Shown here one piece after another: positions 34,401-45,934 of a stretch of 64,000 bases of DNA. Both the position numbers and the translations under genes were made by a program. The notes beneath the pieces were generated by a model. The model was not told where the DNA came from. It saw only the letters and a program-made list of their open reading frames with translations, and did no database searches. This stretch comes from Sphaerolaimus hirsutus (lineage: Eukaryota; Nematoda; Chromadorea; Monhysterida; Sphaerolaimidae). Location of the stretch: the NCBI GenBank assembly GCA_964036195.1, contig OZ038452.1, positions 22,579,785 through 22,643,784 on the forward strand. The letters are read 5' to 3'. Every line of letters starts with the position of its first letter. Positions within the stretch are counted from its first letter, which is position 1.

Positions 34401-36239
34401 GTGAGTTTTCGAAATTTCGTGTGAAAACTAGTGTGCGCAGGCATATTCTGTTTCCATCACAGTTGGCAACAGCGAGTATCCCATGGAAGCAAATGTTCTC
34501 GTCGCCGCCGATTTACGCCAACATGCTGGCAAATTTTGCAGCTGCATTCAATATGACTTTGTTCCAGTCATATTTACCGAGTTATTATCACACTGTACTT
34601 TTTCTCGACTTAGAGATGGTAGGTTTTGTTTGGAATTGTTTTAAAATTTGTAACATCTTGCCATTTTATTGTAAGAATTTAGAGAGACTTTAATTTTCTG
34701 GAAACGATCTTGGTGTAATTACATTATCGTCTTTTGTGTGTGAGGGTTGGGTAAAAAGGCAAGTCCAAATGGTTTTCGGTTTGGTATACTTGGCGAGCCG
34801 CAAAGTATGTATGTGTATAATCCTACCATAATTTAATGAATGAAACATTATAATAAATTTCAAAATTAATTATTCGATGATAAAAACGAGATATCATAAT
34901 GAAAAAATGTACAATTTTTGGTTCATTATTCGGATGGGTTACGGTAGGTTTCCATACTAAGTGTGATGTCCGCCGAATAAAACTGGGATTAGCCAGTGAA
35001 AACTAGATCTTCATAATGTTAATTACAATTAAAAACGGTCAAATGGGAATGATTGACAGCTTCCATAATGGCATTCGTTTCCAAACTTAAAAAATATTTC
35101 CTGTCCTGCATAACCTAATTTAAAAAACTATTTCAGAATGGCTTCATGTCAGCATTACCATATTTGATTCAATTTCTATCCAAAATGGCAATGAGTGTAG
35201 TCAGTGACCGACTGAAAACAGCAGGAATTTTGAGCACTACAGCTTCATGCAAAATTTTCAACGGTTTAGGTCATATTGGCGGCGGTGCCTTTCTAATTCT
35301 GGCGACAATTTTTGGCTGTGAATTAAAAATTTTCCCTATCATTTGCATTTGCATGGCTTTTGCCGTATTTCCCGGTGTTATCAGCGGCTTTATGACTAGC
35401 TGGGTGAGATATTTTAGACTTTTTGAAAGTACACGTGTACAGAAAACGTATTTTGAGCTGCATGTTTTCTTTTGGAAATGACACATCTAAACTGCCACTA
35501 TCTCAATTTCAGGTGAGTTTAGCACCTGCATACAGTGGAATCATTGCCGGTTTTAGCAGGTTTTCTGCACAGGGTGGTTCGGTGCTTGCCCCATATGTCG
35601 TCAGTTATTTTGTAGCTGCGGTATGTTTCTTTGATGTTAAATTTCGATTGATAAATTGTTGAGGATTTCACATGATTATTACGTGCAGTATTTTCTCGAA
35701 ATAACCCCGTCCAGCCCTGCTGCTTAGGCTAGGCTTAGGCTTAAACTGAGAGGAAGTCTTTGATTGAAGGATATCAATACATTACCTAGTGGTATTTCGA
35801 GGAGGGTTTATTCAACAATTGTATGCCAATAATCCACTTTACATCCAAGTGAATGTCAAGAATTGTATACGATAATCTTCAACTTTATTTTACAGGGTTC
35901 ATTGGAAGAATGGCGGATTGTATACTTAATAAGTGCTGCATTGCTTTTTCTATCTCAGATTTGTTACTGTTTCATGGCTTCAGGTCAGTTGGTGAATATT
36001 TCTGATACTCAAATGTGTTTATAAATTATGGTTACAAATGTGGTGAATTGGTTAATTTTTTACAAATGTGGTGAATTTTTTCATTTTCAGGTGATGTACA
36101 ATCATGGGCAATGCCAACAACTGACACAGGGATGACACTGGATGATGCGTTGAAGCCAAAAACTTCAACTGCATTAAGCAATGAAGTAAAAAATGAAAAG
36201 AGTTTGAAAGATTTGAAGAAGGCAAAGTTTTCATTGTGA
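31451..36239 (+). CDS. SLC17-family (MFS) anion/organic-anion transporter
   Basis: Clear exons are 31451-31565, 31768-32031, 32548-32748, 32849-33023, 33320-about 33475, 34463-34618, 35137-35403, 35513-35620, 35896-35983 and 36091-36239, plus a possible 24-nt exon at 31639-31662. Family landmarks are CANGIRQNIAVTLNCMVN in TM1, a glycosylated first loop, GWLSDRYGAKKLLL, RGLIGLGQGIQMPAISTAISSWYPTNEKS, IPWKQMFSS and NGFMSALPYLIQF. SLC17 proteins (NPT, sialin, VGLUT types) are 12-TM plasma or vesicle membrane carriers; the substrate cannot be told. The junctions into the exons at 31768 and 34463 do not match in phase with the obvious donors, and the usual segment after loop 1 looks short, so a micro-exon is missing or the gene is damaged. 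A poly(A) signal lies at 36355-36360. Confidence 0.8.
31709..31765. repeat. Short tandem repeat just upstream of an SLC17 exon
   Basis: About three to four units of CACAACCATCTCATTT stand directly before the AG used for the TM1 exon, replacing a normal pyrimidine tract. Confidence 0.6.
33759..34167. mobile_element. TACCGTATTT-family MITE, ATAGAACGGC subtype, in an SLC17 intron
   Basis: The ends are TACCGTATCTCTTCTAATAG and CTTTTAGAAGAAGTACGGTA, with AATAGAACGGCACCTCC words at both sides. Confidence 0.8.
34253..34441. mobile_element. Foldback MITE with ACTAGTGTG-type ends, in an SLC17 intron
   Basis: GCACACTAGTTTTCACACGA pairs with CGTGTGAAAACTAGTGTGCG. The terminal core equals the right end of the Harbinger element. 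It lies 21 bp upstream of the next exon. Confidence 0.7.
34778..34978. mobile_element. Foldback MITE, TACTCGGCG family, in an SLC17 intron
   Basis: GTATACTTGGCGAGCCGCAA..ATAATCCTACCATAAT mirrors GGTTACGGTAGG..GTCCGCCGAATA. It is a copy of 25955-26163. Confidence 0.55.
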
Positions 36240-36647
36240 CATCAAATGTTTGGATTAGGTGGAACACAAAAACAGTGATTTGTAAATACATTTATAAATT
36301 TCTTACCATCAGCATCATTATTGCTCAAATTAGTAATCATTGTTTTTAAGTCACAATAAAATGCAAGATACATATAGGTAATGAATATCCTCAGAGTTTT
36401 TTAGTGACTTTTTGCATTGTGCTGCTCAGGTCATTTATATCATAAATGGTAACACTTCAGATTTTATTGTGATTATGATCAACACAACATAAATATTAAA
36501 ATATCTGTGCAAATAATGACAACTTTATAACATAAAAAATTGAAATAAAAAAATGCACTAAATGAATTTATGTAAATGACACTAAATGCCAAAAGCATCT
36601 TATGCAAAATCGCCACTTTTGGGCACATGGGTTGTAACTAGGATTCA

Positions 36648-36672
36648 AACAGGACCAATCTTTTTGCGCCGG
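36648..36672 (+). repeat. Left-end fragment of the TAGGATTCAAAC element
   Basis: TAGGATTCAAACAGGACC matches the start of 19907-20424. No right end follows. It lies just beyond the receptor stop codon. Confidence 0.5.
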
Positions 36673-36989
36673 GGTCTGGGACCAGAAATTTCGACTATTG
36701 CACCGAAACAATGCCATTTGTAGTTTCTTTATTCCTCGCTGCACCAGTACGCGGATGCCTGGTTGTAGCGTGGGTAATTGTAAAAATTCGGGCTGCCCCA
36801 TGCTGCTCACCCCTGATTTTTGCAAAAAGTTGATTCAGCACTTTTTTAATACCCTTTCTATATAAATGATTTCCAAATAAATACACGAATGGATTGCCGC
36901 CGCCATATGCCAAATAGATTGTATTCACGATCATGCCGGCTGTCGGTGTAAATGGGTCCACGAAAATCGGCACCAAATTGAATGTGAAA

Positions 36990-37185
36990 CCAGGGGGCCA
37001 TCCCAGACCCTGTAAAGTGCCCTGTAAAAGGTCAAATGTCACGCAAAGTGTCTGAAGTCATGTAAAATGTCATGCACTGTCGGCAACTCGGTTGCCGTTT
37101 TGCAGGGTATTTTACATGAGTTTTGACACTTTGCATGACATTTGATATTTCACAGGGCACTTTACAGGGCCTGGGACTGGCACCA
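36990..37185. mobile_element. 196-bp palindromic MITE (CCAGACCCTGTAAA family) inside the receptor coding exon
   Basis: The plus-strand ends CCCAGACCCTGTAAAGTGCC and GGCACTTTACAGGGCCTGGG pair, and the arms continue with AAATGTCACGCAAAGTGTC. Joining 37186 to 36989 on the minus strand keeps the codon frame. Family members occur at about 41107-41300, 42302-42470, 50190-50280, 52210-52280 and 56700-56860. Confidence 0.75.
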
Positions 37186-37277
37186 GTTGTGATGAAGATA
37201 GCCACAAGAATGGTGAAATTGAAGAATAGGGTGCGCTCGCGCTTGGCTCGCTCGTGACTCTGCGTGTAAAAAACCAC

Positions 37278-37795
37278 ACCGTATTTACTCGAAAAGTTCT
37301 CCCCCTTTGAATAGCTCCCCCCTGGAATAGTTCCCCCTGTTAGGCGAGTGAGGAAAAAATAAATCTTCCCCTCGAATTTTTCCCCCTCACTGATGCACAA
37401 AAAACACTACACTACATAAAAAACGATCGATGAAGCCAAACCAGCAAAACAGCTTCGTCTGGCGGTCGAATGCAAATGCGTTTAATCCTGTGTGTAAAAA
37501 CACATGGAATGTGCACTGCCGATGGAATGACGACGGGAAATGTGTACATGTCTACAAGTAGTTGTACGGTACGAGTTTTAGGCACATGATAATTTGTTGT
37601 TGAATTTGGACGTTGTTGAATTGGCTTGGCATATTGTTTTCTAAATGATGAATGTTTTGTGAAATGAATGGCAGAAACGTACTTGAAAATTTGACACAAA
37701 TTAATTCCCATCACTTGAATGATCCCCCCCCCCCACCTCAAAAAAGTGCGAGGAACAAATGATTCCCCAGGGGTACTATTCGAGTAAATACGGTA
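37278..37795. mobile_element. TACCGTATTT-family MITE, TTCGAGTAAA/CCCCCT subtype, in a receptor intron
   Basis: ACCGTATTTACTCGAAAAG and ACTATTCGAGTAAATACGGT are inverted ends, with GAATAGCTCCCCCC words. Confidence 0.75.
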
Positions 37796-39580
37796 TAACG
37801 CTACCGTGCAGAATAGTTGAGACTGTGCACAGTGCATGATTAATGTTGCCAAAATTTTGAAATGTTGAATGTGCACAATATTTGGATACCATTGGTGGGA
37901 ACCATGGGGATTAGAGTTCGCTACATGTCCCATGACGATCACCCCTTGAGTTCAAATGTGCCCCTTTTCGCACAATTTTGTTCATATTTCGGAATGCTTA
38001 TTCTTATTTCGGGGTTATTCCAGGAAAATGTTTTTGTTGTAGTTCATTCTTGAAAAGCATCGAAATAGAGCAAGGTAAAAGAAAATGGCAAACAACAAAA
38101 ACGTGGTGGAAGCTAGCCTCCCATTTCTCTATGGGTGAAAAGTCTCAACTATTCTGCACAGTAGAGTATAGGAAATATTTGTTCTATTTCTATTTCATGC
38201 ATTTTGCATGATTCCAGCAGTTTTTGACCCTTCTATTGAAGAACTTCAATTCGTTAAATGAAATGAACACATAAATGAAAACGTTGCTTTTCACCTGTCA
38301 GTTGTCAGTTTTTGACCCTCCCGGAGATTGCCCTTCTATCTATCTTATGACCCAAATAAAGTCTAAAAGTGTACGTCATGTCGTAGACACCCTTCTTTTG
38401 GAAACCCAACTTTCTATTTAAAAAAATGTGGTAAAATACTATTACGACTTGTAATTTATTGGCGCCACACAAGCTATCCTAGTTTTCATGGTTCCAGTTT
38501 GAAAAGTTTGACCGAAATCTTGTCGATTTCCTCAAACAGTAGTTCATGGAGGGATCATTTCTGTAAACTAATAATTGCATCCAAATACTAGTGCGCTGAG
38601 TTTAAGTGGCCAGTTACAGGATGGTGGAAGCGGTAATCAGCGTTCACGTCACCATTCAGTTATTGAATGAGTTTTCAAATTGGAATCATGAAAACTAGCT
38701 GTGTGGCCACATTTTTATTGGCATCTAGAGAAAAAGCCAAACGTACGTGATGATCATTATCGAGTGAAGGTGCGATGGCATTGTGCTGATATCGGAGTTC
38801 CCTGAATGTTGCCAAATTCAACAGAATCGTGACTCCGCCCACAATTGGAGTCCAGATTGGTTCAGCCTAACACAAAATGCAAATGTAAATAAGTTGACGG
38901 AATAATTTCCGCTTATGCTGCGATTACAGCTCGGGGGTAAAATTGACCAGCGTAAAATTGATTTTTGGGCGTAAAATTCATGGCTTTTAATAATTCAGTT
39001 CAAGGCTTTTTTCAACTCACACTTGAAAACCATCTGGCGCATTCAGCAGTCAATTCATATCCCCAGCAGAGGTCAGCTGGATAAAAAAGCAGATGGCAGC
39101 CAGGCAAAATATTGATGATGCCAAATGGGGCAGCGATTACCCATGCTGCAACTATCCAGTACCACACATTACTACCATCAAAATGCTTTGACAGTGATGG
39201 TTTTACCAGAACTGTGAACCTGAGATTGCAAATCTGTGCGGCATCTTGTTCTGTGTTAATTGTGCAAATTTGTGTTCAATCCATCAAATTCAACCGACCT
39301 ATTATACGCAGTTATAGGCAAGTGCACCGCGCTGACATACCAGGCCACCTGTGTGAATGTTCCCATGATGGAACTAAGCCTCTCACCTCCAATTTGAACC
39401 TGGAGAATGGAACATGGCGTGGCGTAGAGCAGCATGCACAGCATGTTGATCACGTCGCAGATGCCCAAACTGATCGCCAGTTTGTAGTAGGGATTGATGT
39501 ACAGACTGGAGTCCTGAGTGCATTGGGGGATTTTTTTGTATTTTCTGTTTGTATGATTTGGTCTCTGGTTTAGTCACTGG

Positions 39581-40799
39581 TAACGATGGCAAAAAAAGAT
39601 TCGAAAATTCGAAAACATTTTCGAATTTTCGAATTTTTTCGTAATTTTCGAATTTTTATTTCGCCCCTAGAAAAAACACTTAAAAATCGATTTATTTTTC
39701 AAAAGATTCGAAAATTCGAAAATTCAAAAATAGTTTTCGAATTTTTTAGGGAATTCAAGGCAACAAAAAACGCTGTTAAGTTCAACGTGCTAAATAAATC
39801 AACGATTGATACTCGGCGCGTATCGAAAAGCGAAACGTAACAAAAAAACGTTGAAATGTCATCCACGGCGGAAGAGGCGGACTTCGACGCATCCGTTTTT
39901 ATGCTGTATTTCCTTGAAATATCCCCCCCTCGAAATACCCCCTCAAAGTTTTCACTATACATTTATAAACCCCCCTCGAAATACCACCCCCCCCCCAATT
40001 TGGTGTATAGAGAACGTAATGCAGTTTGTGATCTGGGAAATACAGAACACACATCAAAAACAATGACTGTGTTGTTTAGAACAGGGTCTTATAAATGGCG
40101 TTAGTACCATCTACGTAAGTACCATCTAATTTAGTACCATCTACGTACTTATATAAGTATATAGAGTCTTATAAATGGCAGTTTTTGTTGCATTTTTTGA
40201 CATCTGTGTTACCTAAAAACAACAATTTAGTACTGGGATTTCGAAAAATTTCTGGCTAAATAATACACCCCGTCGAAATACCCACCCTCGTTTAACCCCC
40301 CCCTCCCCAAGTTTCCACTCTGAAAAAATAATATGGTATTTGATGCCATTTTTGTATTTTTTTGCTGATATTTTATTTGATGCCAACTTTTAAATTGTTG
40401 TTTTTATTGCCTTCACTCTGTTGGCGAATTAAATGTATCAATGTGTGAATTAAATGAAGCAGCACACTGGTTTGCATAACTCCTTCGTCCATTTTTAATG
40501 CTAATTTATGGTTAAAATAAGGTTATAACAACTGAGCAGAACATGAAGACAGTCTAAATTCTGTGTTTAAAGCTTAATATTCAATATTTTTCAAAAAAGA
40601 TTCGAAAATTATTTGAAAAAATTCGAAAACTGGCCAAAAAAATTCGAAAATTGCCAAAAAAGATTCGAAAATTCGAAATTCGAAAATTAAATTCGAAATT
40701 CGAAAATTATTTTGAAGAAAAATTCGAAAATTCGAAAATTCATTTCAGAAAAAACACTTAAAAATTTAAATACTTTTTTTCGACTGTTTGCCATCGTTA
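39581..40799. mobile_element. hAT-type MITE of the TTCGAAAA word, 8-bp target duplication GTCACTGG, with nested MITE
   Basis: The ends are TAACGATGGCAAAAAAAGAT and GTTTGCCATCGTTA. GTCACTGG flanks at 39573-39580 and 40800-40807. Both sides are strings of ATTCGAAAATTCG. A CGAAATACCC-type MITE (about 39903-40338) has landed in the middle. Confidence 0.9.
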
Positions 40800-40901
40800 G
40801 TCACTGGGGTGTTTCTTTGAGTGAAGTCAGACAAGTGGAGCAAGAGGTGTCAGAACTGTAGCACCAATCGTCATTGTGCTTTGCTAGGGCATGGTTCTAC
40901 G

Positions 40902-41765
40902 CAGAGTTGTGCAAATACTGGTATTTTTGGAAAACGTAAACGTAAACGTAAATACCTTTTTCAAATCAAAAGTATCAATACTAAAACGTAAGGTATTTTT
41001 AAAATACCAAGGAATACGTAAAATAAAACGTAAACGTAAAACAAATTTTTGCACACAGTATTTGCCATTGTGCTTTGGAAAATACCATTATTTTCACACG
41101 TCATGACTGGCGTCACTCCCAGACCCTATAAAATGCCCTGTCAAATGTCATGCAAAGTGTCTAAAGTCATGCAAAATGCTCTGGCAGGTGGCAAATCTTT
41201 GCCATTTTGCTGGGCATTTTACATGAGTTTTGACATTTGCATGAAATTTCACATTTTACAGGGCATCCTACAGAGTCTGGCATTGGCTGGCACCAGAGGT
41301 TGCACTCGCCCTGCCAGTTGCAACAACTGTGCTACTCACAGTTGTTGCAACTGGCGTTGTCGGAATTCATCACAAAAAATTTTTTAACGCAAGGCTCCAC
41401 ATATAAACAAAAAGGTTTCTGTGTTCAGCATTTGAACACATTTATGAATATGTACCCAGTATTCCATGTGTAAGTGCAAGCGTGCAGTCACTTTATCATA
41501 TACCGCTTTTTGTTTCTATGTATACATGTTACATTTATGCAAAGACATAAGAATATTGTTGGCTGCAGGTGGTGCAGCCCATTTGAACATGTGCACGTGT
41601 GAACGATCACAAGTTTTTTACGTTTTCCCTAGTACCCGGGTATTTTGGTCAGTAAAACGTAACAAAACGTAATGGTATTTTTGGAAAACGTAAACGTAAA
41701 CGTAAGTATAAATACCCGAATAACTGTGTATTTCAGGTAAACGTAAATACGTTTTTCCAACTCTG
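40902..41765. mobile_element. hAT-type MITE of the AAACGTAAACGT word, 8-bp target duplication GTTCTACG, with nested MITE
   Basis: The ends are CAGAGTTGTGCAAATAC and GTAAATACGTTTTTCCAACTCTG in abbreviated pairing (CAGAGTTG/CAACTCTG). GTTCTACG stands at 40894-40901 and 41766-41773. AACGTAAACGTA words fill both subterminal zones. A CCAGACCCTATAAAATG-type palindrome is nested at 41107-41300. Confidence 0.85.
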
Positions 41766-41773
41766 GTTCTACG

Positions 41774-43167
41774 GCACCTGGGCCTGGGGTTCGGTTGCCA
41801 TTTTGCAGGGAATTTTCCATGACTTTTGACACTTTGCATGACATTTGACAATTTACTCGCTGGAATGTCGAGTTGATGGATTGAGAATATGAGACAAGTG
41901 TGTCAAGACGAACCTTCACCAGGTGCCACTCCCAGACCCTACAAAAAGCCCTGTACTGTATTTCTCTGTGTAAAGCACCCGGTGCTATACAAAATTGTGA
42001 CCCTTTCCAGCTATTGTCATGTACGTTCCCTTTACACTCAATTTGGGGGGGTATTTCGGGGGGGGGGGGTGATTGTTTCATAGTGGTCCCGAGAGGGGGG
42101 GTGTAGAATGAGGCGGGGGGGGGGGGGTAGAACGAGGGGGGTATTTCGAGGAAATACGGTAAGCAATTCATAATCCATAATTCAATTCAATAATAGCTTT
42201 TTGAAACCTTGAAACCCGGGGGTGCTATGCAGCTGTGTAACACCCCCGTTGTGTTGTGGACGGGGGGGGCGGGGTTCTTTACATGGTGAAATACCGTAAT
42301 ATCTCAAATGTCATGCAAAGTGTCAAAAGTCATAGAAAATGCCCTGCAGGATGGCAAACATACATTTGTCATTTTGCAGAGCATTTTCCATGACTTTTGA
42401 CACTTTGCATGACATTTGATATTTTTCAGGACTTTTTACAGGTTCTGGAAGTGCCCCCAGTTGATGTAGGTAATTTTTTTTAAATGTCAAATTCATTCAG
42501 CCAAATCAGGTGCAAATATTGGATATGCAAATGGGTAGGAATATAGGTGGGTGAATCAGGCTACTTAGTTGTGAGCTGGCTAAAAAGCTAATTACACTGT
42601 AAAATACCCTCTGTGAGGAAAGCAAGGTGGCACTGGTAACATGAAATTACCGGGTAAGTGACAAAGTTTGAAGGATATTCATAAAGGGCAATTGCAAAAT
42701 AGAGTGCATGTCTTAATGAGTAATGTGTGCAGTGTGCACTATGCAACACAACTGTGCTGACCATACAGAGTTTATTGAGTGGAGAATTTTTGTGTTCAAC
42801 ATGTTTTACAAGTGATTTGCAGGTTTATGTAAAATGTTTAGGTTAAAAAGTCAAATATGTTTGGATTAGGTTTATGTATTTGATATTATATTCATTTAAT
42901 GCGCAATTTTAGATTGCAAGTGATTATATTTATCAAATTACCTTATTATACCCTGCTCTTCTCATAATTAAATAGAAACGTTTGTAACACTATTAGCAAT
43001 TTCCACCACTACTAAATTAGTTTCCAATTTGCATCAACACTTTTTTGACAAATTGAATAGATAAGCAAGAAGTGCTAGTTTGCAGATTTCTGCGCCCCAT
43101 GAGATTTATGGTTTCCTCCAGCCTAAATTTCTACTTTGAATTTATGTACCAGGCATTTATGAATGTA
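41774..43167. other. MITE remnants, otherwise non-coding
   Basis: It holds a half of the CCAGACCC palindrome (41786-41860), its other type of end (41928-41950), a CGAAATACCC-type right part ending in GGAAATACGGTA at 42161, and a near-complete CCAGACCC palindrome at 42302-42470. 42470-43167 shows no gene or recognised repeat. Confidence 0.5.
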
Positions 43168-43727
43168 CAGGGGTGGGCATCTTCAGTTACCGCTGGAAAA
43201 ACGCGATAGCTTGAGCTACAGTTGAGCTATCACAATGAAATTTTAACACAATAGAGTAGACTCCATAGGACACCTATGCTGAAGTTTGCAACCCAAACGG
43301 CCACAGTTTGGAGGAGTTGTGGAACACACAGTTTTTAGTGTAATTTTGTGACTTCACCTCCCTTATCTCGGGACTGGGGGACTATTCAAGTAAAAAAAGA
43401 ATTTGGTAGTAGGCGCGACCACAACATACTCAAAGGGCATCAAAATCGGCCGATGTACGACAGAATGGGACGACACCAACGACCGATGACCCCCCCCCCC
43501 CCCTCAAATGCCACCCTCGATTTATCCTATGGGTGACGCCAAGTCACAAAATTACACTAAAAACCGTGTGTTCCACAATTCACCCAAAATGTGGCCGTTT
43601 GGGTTGCAAACTTCAGAATAGGTGTCCTATGGAGTCTACTCCATTGTGTTAAAATTTCATTCCGATAGCTCAACCGTAGCTCAATCTATCGCATTTTCCC
43701 AGCGGTAACTGAAGATGCCCACCCCTG
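43168..43727. mobile_element. 560-bp foldback MITE, CAGGGGTGGGCATCTTC ends, TA flanks
   Basis: CAGGGGTGGGCATCTTCAGT pairs with ACTGAAGATGCCCACCCCTG. TA stands on both sides. Arms of about 190 bp match (TGGAGTCTACTC, GTTTGCAACCCAAACGGCC) around a unique centre. Confidence 0.85.
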
Positions 43728-44659
43728 TATAGGACCAGTTGTTAGGTAAAATTGGACTACCGTATTTGCTAAGTAGATATTTTGTGTTTCAGCTTGTTAC
43801 ATTAAGAAGTTTACTGTGAAGTGTTTTCCAATACAATTTTTCTGTCTTTTGCAACTTTTAGTCTTTTTACTCCAGTCTGTAATTGGGAGAGTGAATAATC
43901 CAGATTTGTTTGACCCAACTCGACACTTCTGTATTTATTTCCACTGTTTCTGATTGAAATAATATACCTGAAACCACCTTGAAAACCCCCTCTTTTCTCA
44001 CGTAACCACTAAACAACAAAACGCAACGAATTAACTGATGCAACGTTAAGGCCAGGCAAGTCCAACCACTCTAAAGCATTTCACTCATTAAAGTCCTGGA
44101 GCCATCAACACTGGTGGCTTCAGCATAACAAACGCGCATTTTGAACCATGCAAAAATGATGCACAAACACACTATGTAAAATAAAATGTACAATATCAGC
44201 AGTGTGCAGTATGCAACAACCGTGCATTTTGAACTTCAAAAGCATGCAAAAATGATGCACAAACTCACAGTAAATACCACAATGTAAAATAAAATGTACA
44301 ATATCAGCGATGTAGCACTGAGCAGGCCATACAGGCAACCAGCAAAGATGTGCTGCTGTAGAAACATTTTTACACACGTTTGTGATGGTTGCTTTGCTTC
44401 GTCTGAAAATTTCAAAATTGATTAAATGAATGTTTATTTGCTAGTATCTTATTGATGGCGCTCTACACACTTGTCTAGAAAATATCCCCTCGTGCAGTAA
44501 TTGATTGAACTTACTACAAAATTTGATAGGTTCAATCAACTACTACACATGGATGACCCCTTCAACATCTGTATTAATTGGTGTCTAATGTGTTTTCATG
44601 TCTATTGTGGACATGTACATATATTTGCAATGGCTTGTGTAGTGACACGATAAAAGGGG
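43728..44659. other. Non-coding with an ~85-bp tandem duplication
   Basis: CATGCAAAAATGATGCACAA and AAAATGTACAATATCAGC occur twice at 44133-44310. No gene is supported. Confidence 0.4.
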
Positions 44660-45030
44660 AGATGAGTTATTTTTTCCTCAGACGGTTTGGAGGGGCGAGT
44701 TATTCTAGGGGGGGGGGGTATTCGAGGAGGGGAGTTATTTTTTCCTTGGAAACACTGGACTTATTCATTGCATGGATGTAATGTGTAAACTCATGTTATT
44801 CATTTATTTAACTGTCGAACAACAACAAAAAGGTGTGTATACATTGCTACACATCATGTATCTGCTGTCGCTGCTGTGTGCTATTTGGGTAATATTCTTT
44901 TGTATTTTTGTATTGTATCGTTGTCATCCAACAGGGGGAGTTATTCAAGACGGGGGAGTTTTTCAAGCGGGGAGTTATTCAAACGGGGAGTTATTCGGGT
45001 GGGGGGTTATTCGAGGATTTGCGATACATA
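44660..45030. mobile_element. Diverged TACCGTATTT/GAGTTATT-type MITE
   Basis: GGGGAGTTATTCGAGG-like words dominate both ends (44690-44740 and 44935-45015). The extreme ends are not recognisable. Confidence 0.4.
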
Positions 45031-45429
45031 TTTTAACCACCTTCGAATGAAATTTTGTGACATTTGAGTGAAATTAGACATCGGGTACTGTTAAGAATAG
45101 AACAGAAGACAAGATGAATGCATTGAGAATGAAGACTCATATTTTAGAAGGAAATTGGTTAGTGTTTTACCTATGTACTATTGACTATCATCATCGCAGG
45201 TTATTACATGCTAGCAAGCTGAGATGGAAGTTTTGACATGTGTCACAAAACGGATATAAACGTACTAATTTAAATTTGTGACGCAACAAATGAAAACATT
45301 TTTGTGCCAATCTCAATATTTGAAGATTTGCAATTCATGTGAAAATGCTAGGTAGTGAAGCCAGCAACCCAAATAGATAAATAATATCATTCAGCAGACA
45401 AGCACTTGAATATATACCTAAAAACATAA

Positions 45430-45656
45430 GCACTTGTCGAGTCATTTTGGCGCCGTTTCTAGCGCCATCGAAAACAACGCCGCCGGGGGCCAAATGGTGT
45501 CAAGCTTCAAGGGCGCCATGGCGCCATTCAAAATAATGGCGTCAGAGAAAACGGTACCAATGGTCAATGGCGCCACGGCGCTGGCGCCCTTTGGCGCCAT
45601 TAGAATGCGCCAGCACCATGGAGCCATTCACTTACTAGTGCTGGCGCAAAATTGAT
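45430..45656. mobile_element. Diverged GGCGCC-word (TAGTGATGG-type) MITE
   Basis: The words GGCGCCATGGCGCC, GGCGCCATTC and GCTGGCGCC fill the interval. The ends are decayed and no duplication is seen. Confidence 0.45.
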
Positions 45657-45934
45657 AAAATGGGAGCTTTTAGAGGCACCCGCTTGATATGATTGGGTAT
45701 TGAAATGTTGGAAACTCTTTCCAACTTCGTTTTGCCACACCATGACCTGTGCGGATGTAAACAGGAAGAAAATTTGTGTGCGCAACTGTATTGTAGAAGG
45801 GGGAAATTAATGTACCTATGCAAAGCCAGTGAAGGAAATTAACAAAAACACAATTATTGCCGCAGAGTTTCTGATTGAACACAAAGCATGGTTCAATGGT
45901 TGTGTACAAATTCATTTTACTAAATATACAAATC

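Larger units (their letters stand above)
36695..39513 (-). pseudogene. 7TM receptor (Srx/rhodopsin-like), interrupted in TM6 by a MITE; 5' exon(s) not found
   Basis: Minus-strand exons are 39513-39299 (TM2-TM3: INPYYKLAISLGICDVINML, ending at AYN), 39219-39021 (TM4 and a loop with PGCHLLF..CWGYELTAEC), 38866-38747 (TM5, GGVTILLNLATFRELRYQ) and 37259-37186 joined across an insertion to 36989-36695 (TM6, then TM7 with GGGNPFVYLFGNHLYRK). Internal junctions are phase-consistent (phases 2, 0, 0). The loop cysteine pattern and the TM5 N..T..EL motif recall nematode Srx receptors, while NPFVY is the rhodopsin-class TM7 motif. The frame breaks at 36990-37185 and no simple GT-AG pair restores it. A TM1 exon was not found; the hAT element at 39581-40799 stands just upstream. 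The protein would be a plasma-membrane receptor with unknown ligand. Confidence 0.7.

Noticed and set aside
36990..37185. MITE acting as a new intron (introner) in the receptor
   Set aside because: GT at its left end and AG near its right end exist, but every simple pairing leaves a frameshift. Disruption is the simpler reading.
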